Shown here: positions 18,202 through 25,584 of the stretch, piece by piece
Layout of the letters: each line of letters begins with the position of its first letter
Numbering within the stretch: the stretch's first letter is position 1
IMG/VR virus record: IMGVR_UViG_3300032236_000307
Coordinates: 1 to 51,453 of that record
Strand: one strand, 5' to 3'
Origin: a virus
DNA: 51,453 nucleotides
Notes under the pieces: model-generated
Seen by the model: the letters and a program-made list of their open reading frames with translations, nothing else
What the model was told of the DNA's origin: nothing
Database searches by the model: none
Translations under genes and position numbers: made by a program

Positions 18202-18882
18202 ATGAGTTCAGTACAAGTTCAGGGTAATGCAAGCGGCACAGGTGTGCTGACCATTGCCGCGCCCAACACAAACAGCAACTACACGATTACATTGCCAGCC
18301 GCCACCACCACATTGACAGGCACAGATGCAACTCAGACGCTGACAAACAAGACGTTGACCAGCCCAACAATTACCGGCGCGGTAGTGAGTTCAATGGCAT
18401 CCAGCGTGATTACGTCTGGAACTGCCGTGGCTTCCACCAGTGGAACAAGCATCACGTTTAGCTCAATTCCGTCTTGGGTAAAACGAATAACCATCATACT
18501 TGTCGGAGTTAGTACCAGCGGAACATCGCCCCCTCAAATTCAAATTGGCGCAGGTAGTGTTACTACTACTGGATATTTAGGCTCAAGTAGCGTACTTGGC
18601 ACATCTGGAGCCGCAAGCGCAAACTTTACTACTGGCTTTGGTATTGGCGTAAATACAGCTCAATGGACTGCCGCACAAGTTGGTCATGGCGCATTTACGC
18701 TCACTAACTTTGGTAGTAATACATGGGTTTGTACTGGAAATTTTGGCATGTCAACTACTGCCGCTAACTTTTTTACCGGCGGCTCTTTGGCTCTTGGCGG
18801 CACACTTGACCGCGTGGTAATAACGACGCTCAACGGCACTGACACCTTCGACGCTGGTTCAATCAACATTCTTTACGAGTAA
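18202..18882 (+). CDS. Tail fibre-like protein, 226 aa
   Basis: A Thr/Ser/Gly-rich protein. It has the fibre opening ASGTGVLTIAAPNTNSNYTI followed by TLPAATTTLTGTDATQTLTN, a widespread phage fibre module. The C-terminal half forms a probable beta head domain (ITFSSIPSWVKRITIILVG ... DTFDAGSINILYE). AAGGAGAACAC ribosome site. Probably a receptor-binding or accessory fibre. Confidence 0.65.
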   Translation: MSSVQVQGNASGTGVLTIAAPNTNSNYTITLPAATTTLTGTDATQTLTNKTLTSPTITGAVVSSMASSVITSGTAVASTSGTSITFSSIPSWVKRITIILVGVSTSGTSPPQIQIGAGSVTTTGYLGSSSVLGTSGAASANFTTGFGIGVNTAQWTAAQVGHGAFTLTNFGSNTWVCTGNFGMSTTAANFFTGGSLALGGTLDRVVITTLNGTDTFDAGSINILYE

Positions 18883-18887
18883 ACATC

Positions 18888-19865
18888 ATGACAGCAAAAC
18901 TCGACGGCACAAACGGACTGCTTCAGCAGTACGACTACCAAGTCCTAACGACTGGGTTCTCTTACACATTCGCCGCCGGAACAACTGTTCTGGTGATGAA
19001 CCCTGCTGGTACGCTGGCAACAGGCACAATCACAATGCCTGCGGCTCCTGCTGATGGCATGACCATCTCATTTAGTTCAACTCAAGCGATCACTGCGTTG
19101 ACTGTGAACGGAAACACTGGTCAAAGCATTGTTGGCAAACCAACCACAATGAATGCTGGCGGAGCCGCTACGTTTGTTTATCGTCTGTCGAACACTACTT
19201 GGTATACACAGGTCAACACAACAGTTTCATCTACAGGCGTTCCTGTCCTGAATGTTTACACATCGCCCGGCACATACGATGCCACAACTGCAAAAGCCGC
19301 CGGTTTAAAAGCAATTAAAGTGACTGTTGTTGGCGGTGGCGGCGGTGGTGGTGGCACTACTGGAGCCAATGCATCTGCTACGGGTGCTGGCGGCGGCGGA
19401 GCGTCTATTTTGATTTATCCCGCACCTTCGTTGCCCGGCCCTCAGCCATACACTGTTGGAACAGGGGGGACGGCAGGCCCAACTTCTAGCCCCGGCGCTG
19501 GAGGTGCTGGAAATACATCTTCATTTGGTGTCGCGCCGATTACGGTTATTTCTGCAACTGGTGGCGCTGGCGGTACTACAGGTGGTACTGGTGGCGCTGG
19601 TGGAACTGGGTCTAATGGAACTTTAAATGTTGGCGGTTCTGGAGGAATGACAGGAATTGGTAGTGGTACGACCGGATCAGGCTTTGGTGGTTCTGGAGGA
19701 AGTTCTATGCTTGGCGGCGGAGCGCAAAGCGTCAAGAACACAAACGCTACTGGAATAGCGGGTAATAATTACGGTGGTGGTGGTGGTGGCGGATCAGGAA
19801 CAAGTGTCGCAGAACCGGGCGGCGTTGGTGCATCAGGCGTAGTCATCGTAGAGGAGTTCTACTGA
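18888..19865 (+). CDS. Glycine-rich tail adhesin
   Basis: A 325-residue protein. The N-terminal third (about 1-115) is a fibre-type beta region. From about residue 120 (VLNVYTSPGTYD ... IKVTVVGGGGGGGG) it becomes very Gly-rich. Here it contains a YPAPSLPGP segment and ends GVGASGVVIVEEFY. Poly-Gly receptor-binding domains of this kind occur at phage fibre tips, for example in gp38-type adhesins, where glycine runs pack as polyglycine II helices. The C-terminal domain is paralogous to that of the gene at 20987. The stop overlaps the oxygenase start. Confidence 0.7.
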   Translation: MTAKLDGTNGLLQQYDYQVLTTGFSYTFAAGTTVLVMNPAGTLATGTITMPAAPADGMTISFSSTQAITALTVNGNTGQSIVGKPTTMNAGGAATFVYRLSNTTWYTQVNTTVSSTGVPVLNVYTSPGTYDATTAKAAGLKAIKVTVVGGGGGGGGTTGANASATGAGGGGASILIYPAPSLPGPQPYTVGTGGTAGPTSSPGAGGAGNTSSFGVAPITVISATGGAGGTTGGTGGAGGTGSNGTLNVGGSGGMTGIGSGTTGSGFGGSGGSSMLGGGAQSVKNTNATGIAGNNYGGGGGGGSGTSVAEPGGVGASGVVIVEEFY

Positions 19866-20977
19866 TGTGCGATCAACTCAGCCAATTCGTTGTTGAAAAA
19901 TACGTCCACCTCAAAGACTTCCTTGACAAGGACAACTGCCGTGACCTGACGACCGAACTCAAGCGTTTGGTCGCAGAGCAGAAGACCGTCAAAGACGACC
20001 AATGCCCGACATCTGAAGCGGTGCATGGTGCTATGGCTTTTGACAGCTTGTTGGTTCAACTGTTGCCGCACTTTGAGAAGGCATCCGGCAGACGGTTGTA
20101 CCCAACCTACAGCTACGCTCGCTTATACGCGCCCGGCGAAGAGCTTGTTATCCACACCGACCGCGAGTCATGCGAGATCAGCGCCACTGTGACCCTTGGG
20201 TTTGAAGGCGACGTATGGCCCATTTTCATGGGCGATGAAGGAGGTGCAAATGCCTCTGAAATCAAAATGGCTGTTGGTGATGCCGTCATGTACCGTGGCA
20301 TGGATAAACACCACTGGCGCAACAAGTACACCGAAGGCAAGTGGCAGGCTCAAGTGTTCCTGCATTATGTTGATGCCGACGGCCCAAATAAAGAATGGAA
20401 GTTCGACAAGCGTCCCGGTTTAAACCTGCCGCAGGAAGAGCTTCGCTACCGTGTGTTTCAGGATGTCCTGACACCTGAAGCCTGCGACATGTTGATTAAG
20501 CTGTACACCAGCGACAAAACAGAAAAGCAACCTCCTGTGATCGGTACAGGCACAGGTGCAATCGACACATCCATTCGCAATGTTGAACGTGTGATGTTGC
20601 CGACCTATAAAGACATTGGCGGTCGCTTGGCGGCTGTTGGTCTGTCAGCAAACCATGCCGCATGGCAGTTTGACGTTACCCATGCCAACCAAGCAGAGTT
20701 TTTGATCTACCCCGCAGGTGGGCGGTATCAGGCGCACGTTGACACGTTTCTGAAGCATGGCGAAGATTGCCGCAAGCTGACAGTGTTGGCTTTCCTGAAC
20801 GACGACTTCAAGGGTGGCAAGTTCTTCATCCAAGACGGTCAAAATAAACATTACCCACCGCAGACCAAAGGCACAGTATTGGTCTTCCCGAGCTTCATCA
20901 TGCATGGCGTGGAAGACATCGAAGAAGGCCAGAGATGCTCTGCTGTGTGCTGGATGGTCGGTAAATTCTTCAAATAA
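19865..20977 (+). CDS. Tandem 2-oxoglutarate/Fe(II)-dependent oxygenase (prolyl hydroxylase-like)
   Basis: A 370-residue protein with two double-stranded beta-helix units. In the first, about 80-170, IHTDR gives H97 and D99, with a distal His at 149/150 and Lys159 in the place of the 2OG-binding residue. In the second, about 195-370, AHVDT gives H291 and D293, with H347 (IMHGVED) and R357, as in P4H/PKHD hydroxylases. Each unit hydroxylates its substrate using Fe(II), O2 and 2-oxoglutarate. The second site is canonical; the first less so. The gene sits between two Gly-rich adhesins with start/stop overlap, so it is made with the fibres. The substrate is unknown; adhesin prolines are one option. 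Confidence 0.8.
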   Translation: MCDQLSQFVVEKYVHLKDFLDKDNCRDLTTELKRLVAEQKTVKDDQCPTSEAVHGAMAFDSLLVQLLPHFEKASGRRLYPTYSYARLYAPGEELVIHTDRESCEISATVTLGFEGDVWPIFMGDEGGANASEIKMAVGDAVMYRGMDKHHWRNKYTEGKWQAQVFLHYVDADGPNKEWKFDKRPGLNLPQEELRYRVFQDVLTPEACDMLIKLYTSDKTEKQPPVIGTGTGAIDTSIRNVERVMLPTYKDIGGRLAAVGLSANHAAWQFDVTHANQAEFLIYPAGGRYQAHVDTFLKHGEDCRKLTVLAFLNDDFKGGKFFIQDGQNKHYPPQTKGTVLVFPSFIMHGVEDIEEGQRCSAVCWMVGKFFK

Positions 20978-20986
20978 GGAGTTGAT

Positions 20987-21751
20987 ATGGCAACAACAAT
21001 CAGCGGAGGCCCCGCAGGCGTAAATACCGCATCAACCACGGTAGGCCCAGCAGGTATTACGTTTGGCGACGCATCAGTGCAGACTACTGCGGCAACAAGC
21101 CCAGCGGCTCCTGTAGTGACAATTTATAGTTCGCCTGCCACTTGGACAAAACCAGCAACAGTGAAATTTGTAAAGGTAACAGTTGTTGCTGGCGGCGGCG
21201 GAGGTGCGGCTGTTAGATCGCCTGCCTTGCAAGTAGCTTCGGGCGGAGGCGCTGGCGGTTCTGGATGGGGATACTATCCGGCCCCATCTGTTCCCGGCCC
21301 TATAGCGGTTACCGTTGGATCGGCGGGTGCAGGCGGAACAATGGCCCCAACAGGGCAACAACAAACCGCAGGAACATCCGGCGGCACTTCTAGTTTTGGT
21401 GCGCTTATTTCTGTGACGGGAGGAAGCGCTGCCTCTTCTACAGCGACACCATTTACCGGCATTGCGGCTGGCGGCACTGGCGGGACATTTACCCCCAGCC
21501 CAGTTAATTTTGGCGCAAGCGGCGGCCCGGGAGGAGCAGTGTCAGCACCAAACACCTCAAGCCCAAGCGGCAATGGTGGAAGTTCTTTATTGGGAATTGG
21601 TGGTGTGGGAGTGCTATTTGCAACCGCAGTCGCCGGAAATAATGGCTTGGGGTATGGTTCTGGCGGGAGCGGAAATTTGGCGGCTGGAACGCCCGGATTT
21701 CCCGGCGGCAATGGGGCCGCAGGTGTAATTATTGTTGAGGAGTTTTACTGA
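20987..21751 (+). CDS. Glycine-rich tail adhesin, paralogue of 18888-19865
   Basis: A 254-residue protein. A short N-terminal part (PAGITFGDASVQTTAA, a common fibre motif) is followed by VTIYSSPATWTKP and VKFVKVTVVAGGGGG, then a Gly/Ser/Ala-rich domain holding YPAPSVPGP and ending GAAGVIIVEEFY. The domain aligns with the C-terminal half of the adhesin at 18888, so the two arose by duplication around the oxygenase gene. Ribosome site AAGGAGTTGAT; the stop overlaps the next start. Confidence 0.7.
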   Translation: MATTISGGPAGVNTASTTVGPAGITFGDASVQTTAATSPAAPVVTIYSSPATWTKPATVKFVKVTVVAGGGGGAAVRSPALQVASGGGAGGSGWGYYPAPSVPGPIAVTVGSAGAGGTMAPTGQQQTAGTSGGTSSFGALISVTGGSAASSTATPFTGIAAGGTGGTFTPSPVNFGASGGPGGAVSAPNTSSPSGNGGSSLLGIGGVGVLFATAVAGNNGLGYGSGGSGNLAAGTPGFPGGNGAAGVIIVEEFY

Positions 21752-21948
21752 TGAAAGAAGCATTGATTTCAACCATTGAACCCCGTGAAACGGGTTACCG
21801 TGTGGCTCAGGTTGTCGCAGAGGGCGAAACATTCCCTGTGGCTCCGGCACTGTTTTGGACACCATGCGCAGATGACGTAGTAGCAGATCAATTCTGGTAC
21901 GACCCATCTGACCAGCAGATCAAACCAATCCCGCAACCAACTGAGTAA
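21751..21948 (+). CDS. Small fibre-associated protein, 65 aa
   Basis: A 65-residue protein (EALISTIEPRETGYRVAQVV, then ALFWTPCADDVVADQFWYDP). The W-x-x-C-x-D and FWYDP pattern is common in small phage proteins encoded directly after adhesin genes. The ATG overlaps the adhesin TGA, behind the same GAGGAGTT site used before 19865. Possibly a fibre assembly factor; function unproven. Confidence 0.6.
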   Translation: MKEALISTIEPRETGYRVAQVVAEGETFPVAPALFWTPCADDVVADQFWYDPSDQQIKPIPQPTE

Positions 21949-21952
21949 GAGC

Positions 21953-22117
21953 ATGGATCAAATTACATTTTCAACTGCACTGGTCAACACTGTTTTGCAG
22001 TACTTGGGCAATCGTCCTTATGCAGAAGTCTTTCAACTGGTAGAAGCAATTCAAAAAGAAGCGCAGAACCAGCCGAAGAAGGAATCGGTGGAGGTCAATG
22101 TCGATGGACAGTCTTGA
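21953..22117 (+). CDS. Small hypothetical protein, 54 aa
   Basis: An open frame from ATG 21953 to TGA 22115-22117, starting MDQITFSTALVNTVLQYLGN and ending in a charged tail. It fills the space between two coupled genes and overlaps the next gene by 20 bases. The N-terminal half is moderately hydrophobic, the rest helical. Function unknown; it opens the lysis region. Confidence 0.55.
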   Translation: MDQITFSTALVNTVLQYLGNRPYAEVFQLVEAIQKEAQNQPKKESVEVNVDGQS

Positions 22118-22298
22118 AAAGGAATTTGCCGTGCATGAAGCAGTTTGCGCCCAACGGTATGAGTCCATTCAAAAGGCTTTAAGCGAAGGCGACAAGCGCA
22201 TGACCAAGATCGAATACTTGCTGTATGCGGTCATGTTGTGCGTGTTGTTTGGCCCGGGCGTTGCTGGCGAGTTTGTGAAGAAGTTGTTGGGGCTGTAA
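22098..22298 (+). CDS. Small membrane protein (holin candidate)
   Basis: A 66-residue protein with a charged helical N-terminus (LEKEFAVHEAVCAQRYESIQ) and one probable membrane segment near residues 40-58 (YLLYAVMLCVLFGPGVAG). The ATG at 22098 is set five bases after GGAGG. The location before spanins and endolysin fits a holin or holin-associated protein. The TAA stop is followed in the same frame by the next gene. Confidence 0.55.
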   Translation: MSMDSLEKEFAVHEAVCAQRYESIQKALSEGDKRMTKIEYLLYAVMLCVLFGPGVAGEFVKKLLGL

Positions 22299-22988
22299 AT
22301 TGACCCGATCACAATCCTCCTCGCCGCTAAAGCTTGTGCCGCCGCAATCCGCGAAGGAACCGAGCTTTACAAGCAATGTAAAGAGTCATTCATGGAGGTC
22401 AAGTCCTCTGTTGACCAAGCTGTTGGTGTTGCCAACGAGGTCAGAGGATTTTGGGCCAAGCTCTTTGGGTCAAAGCCAAAAGCCGCAGAGCCTGTGGCGC
22501 AAGCGAAAAGAAAAAAGGAAGCCTATGTGACCGTTGACGAGACCAAGGTGATGTCGGACATCGTTGAACAATTAACGACGTTCTTCCGCCTTCAGGATCA
22601 GTTAGCGGCGCATTTGAGGCAGGAAGAAGAGCGTTCAAGGAACGTCTATGACCCTGATGCCAACCTGATGGAGGCCGCGCTCAAGCGGATCATGGCGCAG
22701 GATCAGATGGCGGCCTTGGAGGTTGAGATTCGGGAATGCATGGTGTATGGCGCTCCCAAAGAGATGGGGGCCTTGTACAGCCGCACGTTTGAGACTCGTG
22801 ACATCATCATGCAGGAGCAGGAGCAGGCAAGATTGAAGGAGGAGGCAAAGGAAAGGGTGCGTCAATGGCAACGGTCAGAGGAAAAAAGAGACCTACGAGC
22901 CAACTCGGCGTATCTCGTCCTAACAGCAATCCTTACGATATACCTCTGGCTCTGGTTCCTGTACGTCGCACAACGGGGGAAGATTTGA
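22299..22988 (+). CDS. Membrane-anchored helical protein, probable AUU start
   Basis: From ATT at 22299 the frame reads I-DPITILLAAKACAAAIREG, which closely resembles phage proteins that begin M-DPI and lie in lysis or tail regions. The first ATG (22392) would remove this well-formed segment. No ATG, GTG or TTG lies between the upstream TAA (22296-22298, same frame) and ATT, so AUU initiation or TAA readthrough is required if the segment is translated. The 229-residue product is helical and charged in the middle. It has a C-terminal membrane segment, AYLVLTAILTIYLWLWFLYV. Its end overlaps the next gene by 124 bases. Confidence 0.55.
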   Translation: MDPITILLAAKACAAAIREGTELYKQCKESFMEVKSSVDQAVGVANEVRGFWAKLFGSKPKAAEPVAQAKRKKEAYVTVDETKVMSDIVEQLTTFFRLQDQLAAHLRQEEERSRNVYDPDANLMEAALKRIMAQDQMAALEVEIRECMVYGAPKEMGALYSRTFETRDIIMQEQEQARLKEEAKERVRQWQRSEEKRDLRANSAYLVLTAILTIYLWLWFLYVAQRGKI

Positions 22989-23212
22989 TGGGCTGGATTG
23001 CGTGCGGTGTGTTGGTTGCGGTGTTGTTGCCCATGGGTGCAATGTTGTACCTTGATATCTTGCAAGCCAAGCATGAGGTAAAAGAACAGGTTGAAAAAGT
23101 TGAAAAGCTGAGGAGAGAAGTTGAACGACAAAAACGCAATGATCGCCCTGAGTCTTTTGGTGATAACCCTGTGTTTGATCGTCCTCGTGACCGTATGAAA
23201 GAACTCAAATGA
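22865..23212 (+). CDS. Membrane protein with coiled coil, 115 aa
   Basis: ATG 22865 follows GGAAAGGG. The N-terminal residues PNSNPYDIPLALVPVRR look like real coding sequence although they overlap the previous gene. An alternative start at ATG 22988, behind GGGGGA and overlapping the upstream stop, would give 74 residues. Both forms have one membrane span (GWIACGVLVAVLLPMGAMLY) followed by a charged coiled coil (HEVKEQVEKVEKLRREVERQ). This layout is spanin- or holin-accessory-like. Function unknown. Confidence 0.55.
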   Translation: MATVRGKKRPTSQLGVSRPNSNPYDIPLALVPVRRTTGEDLMGWIACGVLVAVLLPMGAMLYLDILQAKHEVKEQVEKVEKLRREVERQKRNDRPESFGDNPVFDRPRDRMKELK

Positions 23213-23412
23213 ACATCTTCTGCATATGGGGCTTGTCAATCTTGCTGGTACTGCTTTGCGGTTGCCACGACTCATACCGCTACCCTTGCCAAGACCCGCA
23301 AAACTGGGGCAAGCCTGAGTGCGAGCCACCGCAATGTGAAGCATCTGGCACCTGCACCAAAGACCTCGTTACCAAGGAAATTTACAATGCCTACAAGCAG
23401 AAGAACCCCTGA
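23209..23412 (+). CDS. Small Cys-rich lipoprotein
   Basis: A 67-residue protein with a hydrophobic signal (FCIWGLSILLVLLCGC) and a lipobox-like LLCGC, followed by HDSYRYPCQDPQNW and further Cys residues (CEPPQCEASGTC). This is a recurring small phage lipoprotein type in the lysis region. It would be lipidated at Cys19 and held in the envelope. ATGA overlap with the gene before. Confidence 0.65.
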   Translation: MNIFCIWGLSILLVLLCGCHDSYRYPCQDPQNWGKPECEPPQCEASGTCTKDLVTKEIYNAYKQKNP

Positions 23413-23803
23413 AGAATGGCACGCATTAGGCCAGTTTTTCACACAGATGGCCTTTGCCCTGTGTCTGGTGGGCGCGTGTGCCGGGGTGCTGTATTGCTTG
23501 ATCTTTGTTACTCAGCCCATGGGCAAGCAGGCCCCCAACGACGTGGTGCTGTTTGAGATCCTCAAAACGGTGCTGGTGAGCATGATTTCGATCATCGGCA
23601 CCCTGATGGCTGTCGGACACGGAAGCAACGCCACAGCGGCTCCTATCGTGCCCAAGCCCATCATTCCGCCTGCCCCAACGACCAGTTGGCCTGCCAGACA
23701 GCCTACCCCTCCAACCACCCCGCCAAAGCCCATGGTGCGCCCATTAAGCACGCCCAAGCCCGATGACGACGATGAACCAGTATTCAAAGGAGCCAGAGAA
23801 TGA
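23387..23803 (+). CDS. Holin-like protein with two membrane segments
   Basis: ATG at 23387 follows an AAGGAA site; upstream codons in this frame lie within the lipoprotein gene. The 138-residue product has two membrane segments, near residues 18-42 (MAFALCLVGACAGVLYCLIF) and 55-78 (ILKTVLVSMISIIGTLMAVG). A Pro-rich cytoplasmic-type tail (TPPTTPPKP) follows, with an acidic DDDDE end. Two-span topology next to spanins and endolysin fits a class II holin. Confidence 0.6.
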   Translation: MPTSRRTPEEWHALGQFFTQMAFALCLVGACAGVLYCLIFVTQPMGKQAPNDVVLFEILKTVLVSMISIIGTLMAVGHGSNATAAPIVPKPIIPPAPTTSWPARQPTPPTTPPKPMVRPLSTPKPDDDDEPVFKGARE

Positions 23804-24285
23804 GCTTGCTTAATCCTTACGCCATTCTTGGCATCGTCTTTGCCATCATCGGAGCCTTTGGTAGCGGTTATTACAAGGGCGGCGAAGCAGAGGCTGAAAA
23901 ACAGCAATTGGAAATCGCCCGGCTCAACAATGAAGCTCGTCAAAAAGAACAGGCACTGGTCAGTGCAGTCCACACCACCGCAACTCAACTCGTAAAGGCC
24001 AACAATGATGCAAAAATTCAAATCGCAAAGCGCAATTCTGATATTGACTCTGGCACTCTCAGGTTGCGGATTCCTGTCAAGCCCACGGTGTGCCCCGTAC
24101 ACACCCCCGGCGATCCCCCCGCTCCCAGCGGAACTGACACTGGAACAGCCGAATTACAGCCAGAGACTGCAAAAGATATTCTCGCCGTCGGAGACGACGC
24201 AGACGCAACCATCCGCAAGCTCAACGCCTGCATCACAGCCTACAACCAAATCCGTGAAGCCTTAAACCCGAAAGGAAAACCATGA
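23800..24285 (+). CDS. Rz: i-spanin, Rz-like
   Basis: A 161-residue protein with an N-terminal membrane anchor (ILGIVFAIIGAFGSGYYKGG), then a periplasmic helix (EAEKQQLEIARLNNEARQKE). The end has the Rz-like LRLRIPVKP region and KLNACITAYNQIREAL. i-Spanins bridge inner and outer membrane with Rz1 and fuse them at lysis. The Rz1 gene lies completely inside it in the +1 frame. ATGA overlaps with both neighbours. Confidence 0.85.
   Translation: MSLLNPYAILGIVFAIIGAFGSGYYKGGEAEAEKQQLEIARLNNEARQKEQALVSAVHTTATQLVKANNDAKIQIAKRNSDIDSGTLRLRIPVKPTVCPVHTPGDPPAPSGTDTGTAELQPETAKDILAVGDDADATIRKLNACITAYNQIREALNPKGKP
24005..24265 (+). CDS. Rz1: o-spanin lipoprotein, Rz1-like, nested in Rz
   Basis: Read in a different frame entirely within Rz. 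The 86-residue product has a signal peptide (FKSQSAILILTLALSGC) with a clear lipobox LSGC at residues 18-21. The mature part is Pro/Thr/Ser-rich (PYTPPAIPPLPAELTLE). This is the outer-membrane half of the spanin pair. A nested Rz1 is a known arrangement, as in lambda. ATG 24005 or 24008 are both possible. Confidence 0.8.
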   Translation: MMQKFKSQSAILILTLALSGCGFLSSPRCAPYTPPAIPPLPAELTLEQPNYSQRLQKIFSPSETTQTQPSASSTPASQPTTKSVKP

Positions 24286-24884
24286 CCTCCGAACAACTTG
24301 CCCAAGCCCTGCACATGACCCCCGCCAAGGCGGAGGAATGGATCGAAGCCATCAACCAGACATTCGAGACATTTGGCATCGAAACCCCTGAACAGCAAGC
24401 ATCTTTTTTAGGACAATGCGCCCATGAATCAAATGGGTTTACTGCATTGGTTGAAAATTTGCGTTATTCGGCTGAATCACTTTGCAAAGTTTGGCCTAAA
24501 CGCTTTCCATCACTTGAAGCGGCACAGCCTTACAACCGCAATCCAGAAGCCATTGCTAACCATGTTTATGCTGGTCGTATGGGTAATGGTGACGAAGAGT
24601 CTGGTGATGGCTTCGCGTTCCGGGGTCGTGGTCTTATCCAGTTGACTGGTCGAGCCAACTACCGCGCGTGCGGTGAGGCACTGGGCGTGGACTTGGAGTC
24701 CGATCCTGATCTGGTGGCTACCCCGCAGTTTGCCGCGCTGTCAGCAGGCTGGTTCTGGCACACCCATGGGCTGAACAACATTGCCGAAGACATCACCGCC
24801 GTGACCAAAAAAATCAACGGCGGGACACTGGGTCTGGACGACCGGGTTGCCCGTACTGAGCGAGCCCTGAGCGCCTTGGCATAA
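24282..24884 (+). CDS. Endolysin, glycoside hydrolase family 19 type
   Basis: A 200-residue soluble muralytic enzyme. It has the GH19 features: AHESNGF with a candidate catalytic Glu49, a second acidic residue at Glu58, and the FRGRGLIQLTGRANY signature near residues 113-127. It ends with VTKKINGGTLGLDDRV, which is also typical. There is no signal peptide, so release through a holin is expected. ATGA overlap with Rz. It closes the lysis cassette. Confidence 0.9.
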   Translation: MTSEQLAQALHMTPAKAEEWIEAINQTFETFGIETPEQQASFLGQCAHESNGFTALVENLRYSAESLCKVWPKRFPSLEAAQPYNRNPEAIANHVYAGRMGNGDEESGDGFAFRGRGLIQLTGRANYRACGEALGVDLESDPDLVATPQFAALSAGWFWHTHGLNNIAEDITAVTKKINGGTLGLDDRVARTERALSALA

Positions 24885-24904
24885 ACCCAAAGCTTCCATA
24901 AAAT
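24876..24904 (+). promoter_or_regulatory. Sigma70-type promoter for the tail and ejection-protein module
   Basis: TTGGCA (24876-24881), a 17-bp spacer and TAAAAT (24899-24904), each one base from consensus. It overlaps the end of the endolysin gene, just before a 53-base gap and the adaptor gene at 24941. It would let the downstream virion genes be transcribed independently of the lysis operon. Confidence 0.65.
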
Positions 24905-24940
24905 AAGGCTTTAGGGAACAACAGCCATGAAAGGACGATG

Positions 24941-25582
24941 ATGTCTACCACTCCCAGTTGGGTCATGACTTATGACTCCCTAACCTCTACCGTCCTTCAG
25001 TATTTGGAGCGTCAGGATGCGGCGGTTGTCAACGCCATCCCAACCTTCATCACCCTGTGCGAGTTCGAGATTGCCCAAGAGATCAAAACCTTGGGCCAGT
25101 TGCAAGTTGCCGAGTCAACCATGACGGCAGGTCAACCCACCCTGCAAAAGCCTGCACGTTGGCGCAAAACGGTGTCTATGAACTACACCGATGCCAGCGG
25201 CAACAAGAACCCTGTGCTCCTGCGCAAGTACGAATACCTGATCAACTATTCGCAGAACAGTTCAAACGATGGCCCTCCGCTGTACTACGCTGACACAAGC
25301 TGGGACTGGTGGTACATCTCTCCGACACCTGATCAGGCTTACTCATTCGAGGTGCTGTACTACGAGCGCATTGAGCCTTTGAGTTCAACAAATCAGACCA
25401 ACTGGCTGACACAGAATGCACCGACAGCAATGTTGTTTGGCACGCTGTTGCAGGCCATGCCTTTCCTGAAAAACGACCAACGACAGATCTTCCAACAGAA
25501 ATACCTTGAGGCAATCAAATCGCTCAAGACTGAGGACGTATCCAGAGTTGGAGACCGCCAAGCAGTTGCCGTGGATAGCTAA
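24941..25582 (+). CDS. Tail adaptor protein, P22 gp4-like family
   Basis: A 213-residue protein with the pattern of podovirus adaptors: SLTSTVLQYLERQDAAVVNA, then IPTFITLCEFEIAQEIKTLG, KPARWRKTVSMNYT, LLRKYEYLINYSQNS and ALLYYERIEP-like strands. Adaptors of this type bind under the portal and receive the tail hub. ATG 24941 is preferred over ATG 24938 because the AAAGGA site is then five bases away. It opens the second virion module. Confidence 0.7.
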   Translation: MSTTPSWVMTYDSLTSTVLQYLERQDAAVVNAIPTFITLCEFEIAQEIKTLGQLQVAESTMTAGQPTLQKPARWRKTVSMNYTDASGNKNPVLLRKYEYLINYSQNSSNDGPPLYYADTSWDWWYISPTPDQAYSFEVLYYERIEPLSSTNQTNWLTQNAPTAMLFGTLLQAMPFLKNDQRQIFQQKYLEAIKSLKTEDVSRVGDRQAVAVDS

Positions 25583-25584
25583 TC

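Noticed and set aside
15004-21751. Diversity-generating retroelement or fibre inversion in the adhesin region
   Set aside because: No reverse transcriptase, template/variable repeats or invertase gene is seen; the adhesin similarity looks like ordinary duplication.
24927-24941. Four-codon leader peptide (MKGR) before the adaptor gene
   Set aside because: An ATG AAA GGA CGA TGA string exists, but it coincides with the AAAGGA ribosome site; no independent support.
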